Assembly: GCF_014203355.1 (NCBI RefSeq)
Contig: NZ_JACHIR010000001.1
Span: 7,008,038 to 7,072,037 of the forward strand
DNA: 64,000 nt
Origin: Kutzneria kofuensis
GTDB lineage: Bacteria > Actinomycetota > Actinomycetes > Mycobacteriales > Pseudonocardiaceae
Direction: 5' to 3'
Shown here piece by piece: positions 1-10,900 of this stretch. Each line of letters opens with the position of its first letter. Positions within the stretch are counted from its first letter, which is position 1. The notes under the pieces were generated by a model. It worked only from the letters and a program-made list of their open reading frames with translations, was not told the origin of the DNA and searched no databases. The position numbers were made by a program, and so were the translations under genes.

Positions 1-393
1 GCTCCCGACCCCGGCCAGCCCTCCCGCAAGTTCCTGCGCACCGCCGCCAACCTCGCGATGCTCTTCCTCTTCTTCGGCATCTTCGGCATGTCCGCCCGCC
101 AGCCTCTCGCCGTCGGCTGGACCGTCGCGCTCACGTTCGTTTGGGTCTGTCTCGTTTCCATGCAGGCCGCCCGCGTCGACCGCAGCCGCCTGCGGGGCAT
201 GATCTTCCGCGACCCCCGTGCCATCCGCGACACCCTGATATCCGTGATGTACATCGCCGGCCTCCTGCTCATGCCGTGGGTCCCCAGCTATGTGTCCAAC
301 TTCTGGGCCCTCGGCATCGTCGCCTGGCTGATCATTGCCCTGGTGACGTTCGTCGTGCGCTACGTCCAACGGACCCGTCCGTCCGCCGCCTGA
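1..393 (+). CDS. Membrane protein, 5' end cut by window
   Basis: The reading frame is open from the first base and stops with TGA at 391-393, so only the C-terminal 130 residues are present. The visible part has a basic N-terminal stretch followed by about four hydrophobic segments, separated by a basic loop (AARVDRSRLRGMIFRDPR), and ends in a short basic tail. That is the pattern of a small integral membrane protein. I do not recognise the family. An in-frame ATG at 58 exists, but coding-like sequence continues upstream of it, so it is probably internal. Confidence 0.6.
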   Translation, partial: APDPGQPSRKFLRTAANLAMLFLFFGIFGMSARQPLAVGWTVALTFVWVCLVSMQAARVDRSRLRGMIFRDPRAIRDTLISVMYIAGLLLMPWVPSYVSNFWALGIVAWLIIALVTFVVRYVQRTRPSAA

Positions 394-608
394 CGCGCCC
401 TGGCCTTGGGCATTGATGCGAAGTAGACCGCCGCCACGCATAATGCCGTGCCCGCGTGGGGTATTGTCCGTTTTGTTCTGTGTGACACCCTGTGATCCGC
501 TATTAGCCTGTTCAGCCCCTTTCTGAGGTCACGGTCTTGCGGCAGTCTCACTGAGGCTTTACGCGACGGTCAGGGTCGGCCGTCCTGATGCGCAGGGGGG
601 AACCTGTG

Positions 609-3600
609 ATGAGTACTGCGTTGCCGCGCGCCGTTCGCTCCAGACTCGGCGCCGCGCTCGGCGCCTTGGCGATCGGCTTGTCACTCACCAGTCCGATGAT
701 CGTGGCGCCGGTCGCGGCCGCCGCCCCGGCGGTGCCGGACGCTGTCGCCGATCCGGCCACCGCGCTGAAACTGGCCCACCAGGCCAACAAGCAGGTCCTC
801 GTGACGTCGCAGACCACCGATGCGTCCGAGACCGTCGCGAATCCCGATGGCTCGTGGACTCTCACCGCCCACTCCGAGCCGGTTCGGATGCAACAGAACG
901 GCGCCTGGGTCCCACTCGACGCGACATTGGTGAAGCGGCCCGACGGCGCCATCACGCCGAAGGCGCTCCCCCTCGACATCGTTCTCAATGCCGGTGGCAC
1001 GGGTTCGACAGCTGCGCCGATCGTGCGAGTCGGCCTCGGCGACAAGCAGGCCGGCCTGACCTGGCCCACCGACCTGCCCGTGCCGCAGCTGAGCGGGGAC
1101 GCCGCGACGTACGCCAACGTTTTTCCCGACGTCGACCTGCGCATCGAGGTCACAACTCGCGGCTACACCGAGAACATGGTGGTCAAATCGGCCGCCGCGG
1201 CGCGGTCGGCCGCCATCGCGGGCGTCACCTTCGGGCTGTACACGAGGAACACCACCGTGTCCGTGGGCGACGGCGGCATGCAGGTGAAGGACATGACCGG
1301 CAACGTGCTGTTCACCGGCGACGCGTCGAGCATGTGGGACTCCAGTGGCGCGGGCACCGAGGCCGAGAAGGTCCTGGGGCCTGGCGGAGGCAACAGGCAC
1401 GCGAAGATGACCGTGTCCGCATCGGCGAATGCGGTGACCATCGCACCGGACCAGGCGTTCCTGGCCGACCCCAAGACGAAGTTCCCCGTCGTTCTCGATC
1501 CGGAGAGCTCGTGCGACAGCTGTGTCGCGCAGGCACATGTCGTCGTGCAGTCGGGCTTTCCGACGCAGAAGAACTACAACCAGACCACCCAGGACCTGTC
1601 GAACCTCAAGGCCGGCTACGAGACCGAGGACGCCGCGGCGATCTCGAGGTCCTACTTCGAGGTGAACACCAGCCAGTTGGCCGGCGCCGTCATCCACAGC
1701 GCGACAGTGAACACCACGCTGTTGCACAGCGCGGCGTGCTCGGTCTCGGACAACGACGCGACAGGACTCTGGCTGTCCGGGGGCATCACGCCGGACACCT
1801 CCTGGGCGCGCTCGGCAACGTCGGCCGGGCAACCACCACTGGTGCTGGGCATTTCCACCAGTAACGTGACGAACTGCCACGACGCGCCGGACGTCCTGAT
1901 GCAGTTCGATGCGAAGGACGCCGCGAACTACGCGGTGTCGCACGGTGTCACGACGTCAACCTTCATGCTTGCGTCGACCGCGGACGTGGATCATGGGCAG
2001 CAGGACCTGAACAGCTGGCGGCGATTCGCGCTGAATCCGATTCTCCAGGTGAAGTACAACAAGCCACCGAACACGCCGACCAACCTGGCGATGGAGGATG
2101 GCGCGGTGCCCTGCGTCCAGGGTGAGGGCAGGCCGTGGATCGCCAATCCGACCCCTGAGCTCCAGGGCGTGCTGACCGACCCCGACGGCGGCAATGTGCT
2201 GGGCTACTTCGGTTTGGACCAGGGGACCACCGGCAATGTCGTGCCGAACACGCACTGGACCAACTACCCCAACGCCGCGTTCGTCGGCTCGGGCGGAACC
2301 GCCCAGGTCACCGTACCGTCCGGCGTGCTCGCGAAAGCGGGCAACTACTCGTGGCTGATGTCGGCGGCCGACGGGGATCCGAGCGCTGGGGGCCTCTCCT
2401 CCGGTGAAACAGCGAGGTGTGAGTTCACGGAGGACGCCATCGCGCCTCCGTCACCAACTGTGACGATGACCGGAACACCGCCGTCGACACAGGGCGAGAC
2501 CGCGACCTTCGACGTCTCCGTCGGTTTGGCCACACCCGGCCTGTACGACATCGATCACTTCATCTACACGACCGACGGTACCGAGCCGGAGGTACAGACC
2601 TCGCCGACCGCACCGGCTACCCCGAACACGAGCCGGACCGGTGCGACCACGTCTTTGAGCGTCACCGCGCTCAGCAGCCTCCAGAACTACATCCACGTGC
2701 GAGCGGTCAACCGCGCCGGGAAGCCGAGCGATCAGGACGCGACCTGCGTGGCCAGCCTGACCCTGGACGCGCCCTCGTGCTCGTACAACGTGCCCAACGC
2801 GCTGATCCCGTCGACCGGACTCGTCGGCGCATGGGGCTTCGACGAAATGGGCGACCGGGTCGTTTCCGACTCGGTGACCTCGACGCCGAACAACGAGAGC
2901 GCGCTGGCACATGCGGGCACGCTGATCGGCGGCGGTGACTGGCGGCCCGGCCACGATCACGGCACGCCGTGGACGCATGCGGACACCAACGGCTACGCCG
3001 AGGGCACGGCCGGGTCGCTCACGTTCGACGGCGCCACCGGGTACGTGACGACCGGCGCCCCGGTCGTCGACACGAGCAAGTCCTTCACCGTGTCCGCCTG
3101 GGTGTATCTCAAGCAGACAGGCGCCTACCGAACCGCGGTCTCGGCCACCGGAAGCATGGCCAGCTCCTTCTATCTCCAGTACGCCAGGGACATCGACAAC
3201 TGGGCGTTCACGTTGCCCAGCGACGACTCGTCCAGCCCAGCGGCCTACTACCGGGCCGCCGCGAAGTCGGGTAGTCAGGTGCAGCTCAACGCATGGACTC
3301 ACTTGGTCGGCACCTATGACGCTTCCACGGGGACGATCGAACTTTACGTCAACGGCGTCAGACAGCAGTCGGCGGCAGGCAAGGCATGGCACGCGAGCGG
3401 TCCGCTGATCATCGGTGCTGCCGCGGGCGGCATCGGCGACTTCTTCCCGGGTGACATCGACAGTCCGCAGGTCTGGCAGCGGGTGTTGTCCGGCAAGGAG
3501 GTCCATGACCTGGCCAACACCGCGGCCCCGCTGGCCCAGTACAACCTCGGTGAGGGGTGCGGCCCAGACCTCACCGCCAAGACCTCGAACGTCACTTCGC

Positions 3601-4925
3601 GGGCCGCCTACTGGCCACTCGACGAAGGCAGCGGCACGACAGCGAACGACACAGGTCCGTACGCCGACAAGGCCACGTTGACCGGCGGTTACGGCTGGAC
3701 CGATGGACCTTCGGGCGGCAAGGCCGTCCATTTCGACGGCGCATCGGCTTCGGCTGGCACCCAGTACTCCGTCGTGGACACCTCCCGCTCATTCACCGTG
3801 TCGGCGTGGGCGAAACCGGAGGATCTGAGCGGCTTCTACACCGTGGTGACCCAGCACGGCACCAACCAGGACGCGTTCCAGATCCGGTACTCGCCGGACG
3901 TCAACCGATGGATCTTCGGCATGACCACGTCCGACAACGCCAGCACCGACAACTACCAGTGGATCTACAAGGACCAGACACCGCAGGCGGGTAGGTGGAC
4001 CTTGGTCACCGGCGTCTTCGACCGTGCTTCGATGCAGATCAAGCTCTACCTAGACGGCAAGTTCCAGGCCCAGCGTACGGTCACATCGGTGTGGCAGGCG
4101 ACCGGAAGCCTGTACATCGGTTCGGCCGGCGGCCGGAGCAACTTCTTCAAGGGGGCGGTCGGTCAGGTCCAGATGTGGAACCAGGCTCTGACCGACGACC
4201 AGATCGCCGCGCTCGACAGTCTCGGCTACTTCGATACGGCCTCGAAGTCGCAGGCCACCGCGTCCGGCGGCATTGTTTTGGCTCGTGACGGCGACGGCTG
4301 TTCGGCCCAGGTCGACAACACCAACACCGGCAAGGTGCAGGCAGCGCGTCCGGCCAACCTCCGCACGGATCACTCCTACACCGTTGAGGCGTGGGTGAAG
4401 CACACCTGGACGGCGGCTGATGTCGCTTCTCAGGGAGCGGTCGACACCCGTTCACGCAGCGCGGCCTCGACCATGGACGGGCCGTATCTGCCGTTCGCGT
4501 TGGGCTATCGCGCGGTCGACGATGCCAGCGGTGCCCACCACGGCAAGTGGAGCCTCACCGTCAGCGCCTCACCCGACCATGGCGGTGGCTGGATCGTGTA
4601 CAGCGACCAGGACGTGTCCGACAACACCTGGACGCACATCGAGGGCGTGTACGACGCGACAGCCAACACAGCTGTTCTGTACGTCAACGGCATTAAGCAG
4701 ACCGCGGCAGTCGTGCGGGCCGGGAGCTCGACCGACACTGTCAGCGGATGGAACGGATCCGGCGGCATTCTCCTCGGTCAGGACAGCTGGGCCGGCCAGA
4801 CGACGGACCAGTGGTACGGCGGAATCGCCGGTGTGCGGATCTACTCGGGAATCCTGACCAACGCGGAAACCCTGGCGGACAAGCGGGTCGACGATCCCGG
4901 ACTGCTCTACGGCATCAGGCACTGA
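609..4925 (+). CDS. Secreted DNRLRE/LamG-domain protein
   Basis: 1438 residues. An in-frame ATG lies at 588, but ATG 609 is preferred: it has a GGGGGG ribosome site about 9 bases upstream and opens a typical Sec signal peptide (basic start, hydrophobic core, Ala-rich cleavage region to about residue 36). After a beta-rich N-terminal third comes a DNRLRE-like domain (about residues 300-480), an FN3-like stretch, then three concanavalin/LamG-type jelly-roll domains (about 730-960, 990-1200 and 1210-1435) with repeated FTVSAW and FDGATGY-type motifs. No catalytic residues were recognised, so a carbohydrate or surface-binding role is inferred. It ends 42 bases before the Rhs gene. In actinomycetes such LamG proteins often sit just upstream of secreted YD-repeat proteins, so the two probably act together outside the cell. 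Confidence 0.85.
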   Translation: MSTALPRAVRSRLGAALGALAIGLSLTSPMIVAPVAAAAPAVPDAVADPATALKLAHQANKQVLVTSQTTDASETVANPDGSWTLTAHSEPVRMQQNGAWVPLDATLVKRPDGAITPKALPLDIVLNAGGTGSTAAPIVRVGLGDKQAGLTWPTDLPVPQLSGDAATYANVFPDVDLRIEVTTRGYTENMVVKSAAAARSAAIAGVTFGLYTRNTTVSVGDGGMQVKDMTGNVLFTGDASSMWDSSGAGTEAEKVLGPGGGNRHAKMTVSASANAVTIAPDQAFLADPKTKFPVVLDPESSCDSCVAQAHVVVQSGFPTQKNYNQTTQDLSNLKAGYETEDAAAISRSYFEVNTSQLAGAVIHSATVNTTLLHSAACSVSDNDATGLWLSGGITPDTSWARSATSAGQPPLVLGISTSNVTNCHDAPDVLMQFDAKDAANYAVSHGVTTSTFMLASTADVDHGQQDLNSWRRFALNPILQVKYNKPPNTPTNLAMEDGAVPCVQGEGRPWIANPTPELQGVLTDPDGGNVLGYFGLDQGTTGNVVPNTHWTNYPNAAFVGSGGTAQVTVPSGVLAKAGNYSWLMSAADGDPSAGGLSSGETARCEFTEDAIAPPSPTVTMTGTPPSTQGETATFDVSVGLATPGLYDIDHFIYTTDGTEPEVQTSPTAPATPNTSRTGATTSLSVTALSSLQNYIHVRAVNRAGKPSDQDATCVASLTLDAPSCSYNVPNALIPSTGLVGAWGFDEMGDRVVSDSVTSTPNNESALAHAGTLIGGGDWRPGHDHGTPWTHADTNGYAEGTAGSLTFDGATGYVTTGAPVVDTSKSFTVSAWVYLKQTGAYRTAVSATGSMASSFYLQYARDIDNWAFTLPSDDSSSPAAYYRAAAKSGSQVQLNAWTHLVGTYDASTGTIELYVNGVRQQSAAGKAWHASGPLIIGAAAGGIGDFFPGDIDSPQVWQRVLSGKEVHDLANTAAPLAQYNLGEGCGPDLTAKTSNVTSRAAYWPLDEGSGTTANDTGPYADKATLTGGYGWTDGPSGGKAVHFDGASASAGTQYSVVDTSRSFTVSAWAKPEDLSGFYTVVTQHGTNQDAFQIRYSPDVNRWIFGMTTSDNASTDNYQWIYKDQTPQAGRWTLVTGVFDRASMQIKLYLDGKFQAQRTVTSVWQATGSLYIGSAGGRSNFFKGAVGQVQMWNQALTDDQIAALDSLGYFDTASKSQATASGGIVLARDGDGCSAQVDNTNTGKVQAARPANLRTDHSYTVEAWVKHTWTAADVASQGAVDTRSRSAASTMDGPYLPFALGYRAVDDASGAHHGKWSLTVSASPDHGGGWIVYSDQDVSDNTWTHIEGVYDATANTAVLYVNGIKQTAAVVRAGSSTDTVSGWNGSGGILLGQDSWAGQTTDQWYGGIAGVRIYSGILTNAETLADKRVDDPGLLYGIRH

Positions 4926-4967
4926 ACCATGCCGGTCACCGCATTTCAGGCACACGAGGGGGATGGC

Positions 4968-7900
4968 GTGATAGGCGTGCGTCGTAGAACCTTTCTGACG
5001 AGAACAGCGGCCGCCGGCGTGGTGATCGCGCTGCTGGCAACCACGGCTCAGGCCGTAGCCGCGCCCAACACCAGCGGTTGGCACGGCCTTGGCTGGGATC
5101 TTCCTACGCTGCAACAGGTTGGTGCGGTCGCGGGTCAGGCTGTCGCCAACCGACCGGTCCTGGTGCCACCACCGTCCTCGGCCCCGGCCCCACAGGTCTC
5201 GTGGCCGGCCGCGGCCACCTACCACCTGGGTCTGCCACCGGATGCCGGCGTTCTACAGCCCGCAGGCAGTGTGTACATCGGTCGGGCCGTGAGCGCCACC
5301 CCGCACTCCAGCGGCCAGTTCGACGTCATCGCCGTCGACCATGCGGTCGCGTCCAGCGCCTCCGTGCAGGGGTCGCTGATCCAGGTGAAGCCGGTGTCCG
5401 GTGACACCAGCGGTCCGCTGACGCTACAACTGGACTACTCGGGCGCGGGCGGGGCGTACGGTGCCAACTACGGACGACGCCTGAGGTTCGTGCAGTACCC
5501 CGCATGCATTTTGACCACACCGGACCAGGACCAGTGCCACCTGGCCACGCCATTGGACTCGTCCAACGACCTCACCCACAAGACGGTCTCCACCGACGTG
5601 ACGATGCCGTCGGCGACCGAAGGCGTTGTCGTCGCGGCGGTCGGCGGCACGAGCTCGGACAGCGGGGACTTCGCCGCGAGCAGCCTGTCCCCCTCAGGCT
5701 CGTGGACGTCGGGTGGCGCGGGTGGCGACTTCACGTACACCTACCCCATCGGCGTTCCGGCAGCCGTCGGCGGGCAGGCCCCGGGAGTCGCGCTGTCCTA
5801 CTCCTCGGGCAGCGTGGACGGCTTGACGGCAGCCAGCAACGACCAGTCGTCGTTCGTCGGCGAAGGCTGGAACCTGACCACCGGCGGGTTCGTCGAGCGC
5901 GCCTACAAGCCTTGTGCCCAGGATCTCGGCGGCAACAACGGGCAGCGCAAGACCGGCGACGCCTGCTGGGCCACGGACAACGCGACGATCTCCTTCGGCG
6001 CGATGAGCGGCCAACTGGTCAAGAACGGCGATTCGTGGCACCCGAAGAACGACGACGGGTCGAAGGTCGAACGGCTGACCGGCGGCGCCAACGGCGACAA
6101 CAACGGCGAGTACTGGAAGGTCACGACCAAGGACGGCACGCAGGCGTTTTTCGGGCTGAACCACCTGCCCGGCTGGCAGGGCGGCAACCCGGAGACCAAC
6201 TCGACCTGGACCGAGCCGGTCTTCGGCAACAACAACCTGGAACCCTGCCACCAGACCGCCTTCGCGGACTCCGCGTGCGACCAGGCATGGCGCTGGAACC
6301 TCGACTACGTGGTCGACCCCCACGGCAACGCGACCGAGTACTTCTACAACAAGGAATCCAACTACTACAGCAAGAACCTCGGCACGACGGGGGTCCGCTA
6401 CGACCGCGACGGCTACCTGGACCACATCGACTACGGCCTGAACACCAACATCGGCAGCCTGTTCACGGATTCTCCGCCGGCTCGGGTCAAGTTCGAGACG
6501 GCGCAACGGTGCGCCTCGAACGCGACGGGCAACTGCGATGTGCCCAACGACCTCGTCTGCACCGCAAACGCGCGCTGTGAAGGCATTTCGCCCGCGTTCT
6601 TCAGCACCAAGAAGCTCACGACCATCACCACACAGGTCAGCGACGGCAAGGGCGGCGAGACCCCGGTCAACCAGTGGGCGCTGAGCCAGTCCCTGCCCTT
6701 TACCGACGATGGCAACAGCCCGGCGCTCTGGTTGGACAGCATCACCCACACCGGCAAGGCCGGCGGTCATGACCTGGCGCTGCCGCCGACCACGTTCAGC
6801 CACAAGTTGATGGCCAACCGGGTCGACCTGACTCACAACTACACAGCGTTCAACCACAACCGCATCGAGACCATCGTCAACGAGCTGGGTGGCAAGACAA
6901 CCGTCACGTACTCGGATCCGGACTGCTCGCCGTCGAGTCTACCCACACCGTCGAACAACGGCCGCCGGTGTTACCCCGTCTACTGGACGCCCGGCGGCGC
7001 GACCGAACCGGTGATGGACTGGTTCAACAAGTACGTCGTGACAGCCATCACCGACGACGGTGCAACCGCGCTGTCGCAGCCCATGCTCACTAGGTACGAC
7101 TACGGCGAGGGACCGGACAGCGGTGCCTGGCACTTCGACGAGAACGTGTTGAGCGATAACAAGTACCGCACGTACTCGGAGTGGCGCGGCTACGACCAGG
7201 TGACCACCACGAAGGGGCAGGCCAACGATCCGGCCGGCCCACAGGTGGTGACCAAGGCCGTCTACATGCGTGGCATGGATGGCTTCTCCGTGCCGGCGAC
7301 GCAGGGCGACATCCCGGGACCATCGATCACCGACAGCAAGCAGTTCGCCGGATACCCTCGTGAGACCGTCAGCTACAACAACGGCAGAGCGATCACCGCG
7401 ACCATCAACGACCCGTGGAGCTCGCCCGCCACCGGCACCGACGAGAACGACGGCACCCAGTCGTTCATCACCGGCACCACGACGGCGACCGGGCTGACCT
7501 GGTTGGCGGCGAGCAATTCCTGGCGCACCACCAGGACGGCCACCACGTTCGACAGCCTCGGTCAGGCCCTGACGACCGAAAACGACGGCGACGTCAGCGA
7601 TCCGAGCCAGGCGACCTGCACGACGTTCACCTACGCGCAGAACTCGGATGCGTGGATGATGAGCTACCCGCAGGAGACGCAGAAGATATCCGGCAAGTGC
7701 TCGGCGGACAATCCAGCCGGCAGCGGCAACATCATCACCGACGTGCGCACCCGTTTCGACGGGCAGGACTTCGGCGCGAGCCCGACCAAGGGCGAGGTGA
7801 CCGAGGTCGACGGTCTCGACTCGTGGCCGGCCGGCGGAACGGAGAAGTTCCAGGCGCCGACCTCCACCAGCACCTACGACGTCTACGGCCGGTCGACCGC

Positions 7901-10900
7901 GGCAACCGACGCGCTCGGGCGCAAGACAACGATCAAGTACACGCCGGAGACCGGCGGACCGGTCACACAGATCGCGACCACGTCGCCGCCGATCAACGGG
8001 TCCACGCCCGGACTGGTCACGACGCGGATCTTCGACCCGGTGTCCAGCGTGCTCCTCACCGCGATCGACGGCAGCGGTCTGCGCACCGACGGCGCCTACG
8101 ACGCGCTGGGCCGGCTGACCGCCGTGTGGAAGCCGGGTGAGAGCAAGGCCGCCAACCAGCCCGCCAACGTCACGTACAGCTACAACGACAATGTCGGCAA
8201 GCCGAGCACGGTCGTTACCAACTCCTTGCTGTCCAACGGGCAGTACGCGACGTCCTACGCCTTGGTCGACGGGCTCGGCAACACCGTGCAGACCCAGGCC
8301 CCGACGCCGCTTGGGGGTCGGTTGGTGTCCGACACGTACTTCGACTCGCAGGACCGGGCTTGGAAGTCGCACGCCGCGTATTGGAACAACGCGTCGACGC
8401 CCAGCGGTGATCTGCTTGTTGTGAAGGACAGTTCGGTGGCCACCACCACTGTGTCCAATTTCGACAGTGCCGGTCGGCCAATCGCCTCGATCTACGAGCT
8501 GAACGGCACCGAGCAGTGGCATACGACGTCCAGCTACGACGGCGACCGCGTGACGACGGTGCCGCCCAACGGCGGCACCGCGACGACTGTCATCTCCAAC
8601 GGTCTCGGGCAGAAGACCAAGCTGTTGCAGTACAAGGATCCGACCAAGACCGGTCCGAACGACGCGGCTGACGTGACGAGCTACACCTACACCGCAGCCG
8701 GCCTTCCAGCCTCCGTCACAGATCCCACCGGCAAGAACACGTGGACGAGCACGTACGACCTGCACGGCCACAAGACGAGCTCCACCGACCCGGATGCCGG
8801 GACGTCGTCGACCACATACGACGCCATGGGGCAGGTTCTCACCACCACCGACAGCCGTGGCAAGACGCTCGCGTACGCCTACGACGGCATCGGTCGCAAG
8901 ACCGGTGAGTACGCGGGCTCGACGTCCGGACCGCAGTTGGCGGGTTGGACCTACGACTCCCTGGTGAAGGGCTTGCCGACAAGTTCGACGCGGTACTACA
9001 ACGGCAACGCGTACACGACGTCGGTGTACAAGTACGACGACGCCGGCCGGCCGCTCGGCGTGAAGTACACGATCCCCAGCTCTGAGGGCTTCCTCGCCGG
9101 GAACTACCTGTTCCAGGTGTTTTACGACAAGTACACGGGCGCGGTGACCAGCCAGTCCAGTCCGGCCGCCGGTGGCCTGGACGGCGTGAGCATCGAGCGT
9201 CGGTACGACTCGCTCGGTGACCCCACAACGCTGGACGAGGTGTCCAACGACGCGGACACGCCCCTGGTGTCGGAGACGGACTACAGCGCGTACGGCCAGG
9301 TTCTGCGCACCATGTTCGCCGACCCGAACCAGCCCAACCAGGTCGCGGTCACCAACGTCTTCGACGCCGGCACCGGTCGTTTGCAAAGCACCCTCGCCGA
9401 GCGGTCGGTCGCATCGAACTACATGATCACCAACCGGGCCTACAGCTACGACAACGCCGGGCACATCATGTCCATTGCGGACACTCCGCAGGGCACGGCC
9501 GCCGACGTGCAGTGCTTCACCACCGACTACCTCCAGCGGCTCACCGAGGCGTGGACACCCGCGTCCGGCAAGTGCTCCGACACGCCGTCGACGACCGGGC
9601 TCGGCGGGGCCGCGCCGTACTGGCTGTCGTGGAGCTACGACCAGACCGGCAACCGCCTTCAGCAGACCCAACACGCCGTCACCGGCGACACCGTCAGCAA
9701 GTACACCTATCCCGTTCCCGGCTCTCCGCAACCGCACACGCTGCTCAACGTCCAGACCACCGGGCCCACCGGGTCCAGTCAGAACTCCTATACCTACGAC
9801 TCCGCCGGCAGTACCAAGACCCGTAACATCGCCGGCTCTACCCAGACCTTCGCCTACGACGACGAGGGCAGCCTCGCGTCGGCCCAGGACGCCAGCGGCG
9901 CCACCAGCACCTACGTCAACGACGCCGACGGCAACCGTCTCATCACTCGGGACGCCTCCGGCACCACCCTGTCCATCGGGGACATGGAGCTGTTCCTCGC
10001 GCCCGGCAGCCGGTTCCCCACCGGCACCCGCTACTACGACTTCAACGGACAGAAGGTCGCCGAGCGCGGTTCTGTCACCGGGCTCTGTTGGACGCTAAGC
10101 GACCACCAGGGCACCGCGTATGCGACCGTGAACGCCGACAACCTGGCCGTCAGCCAGCGTCGTCAGGACCCCTTCGGCAACTCCCGCGGCCCGGCCACCC
10201 TTTGGCCGGACCGCCATGGCTTCGTCGGTGGTCTCCAGGACACCACCGGCCTTACCCAGCTCGGCCCACGTGGCTACGACTCCACGACCGGCCGCTTCGC
10301 CCAGGCCGATCCCGTGGTCGACACTGGCGATCCGCAGCAGATGAACGGCTATTCCTACGCCAACGGATCGCCCATCAGCTCCGCCGACCCCTCCGGCATG
10401 ACCCCCATGCCGTGCCCCAACGCAGGCGGAGCCACGAGCGTGCACCCCGCCTGCGGCATCAACAGCCCCGGCAATCCCGGTCAGGGAAACCACCCCGACC
10501 CGCCGAAGCCTTCCCCGACACAGAGCCAGCCTGCGCCGGCCCCGCCGCAACCCTCGCGGTCCAGTTGCAGTTGGTATGACGTCTTTTGCCAGGTCGAGGC
10601 GCACGCGACGGTGTTCATTGCCGTCGTGACCGTGGTCGCTGTAGCCGCGACGATCGCCTGCGCCGTCGCGACCGCTGGCACTTGCCTTGTAGCCGTCGCC
10701 GCTGGCGCAACTGAAGGCGCTCTATGGGGCGGTACCGGCATGTTGATCGGCGCCGCAGTCTCTGCCGGAGCCGAAGTAGTCGGCAGCATCGCACTCGCAG
10801 GGGCCGCTGGGCTCGTTGCGGCTGACGTAGCCGATGCGGCTGCCGGCGACGTCAGTTCTGTCGAGGGCGCAGGTGCCGCCGCCGTGGACAGCGGTGCCGC

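Noticed and set aside
6939-9737. Very long open frame on the minus strand (over 900 codons) inside the Rhs gene
   Set aside because: It is a shadow of high-GC coding sequence on the plus strand: Arg/Gly/Val-rich, no domain motif, no ribosome site.
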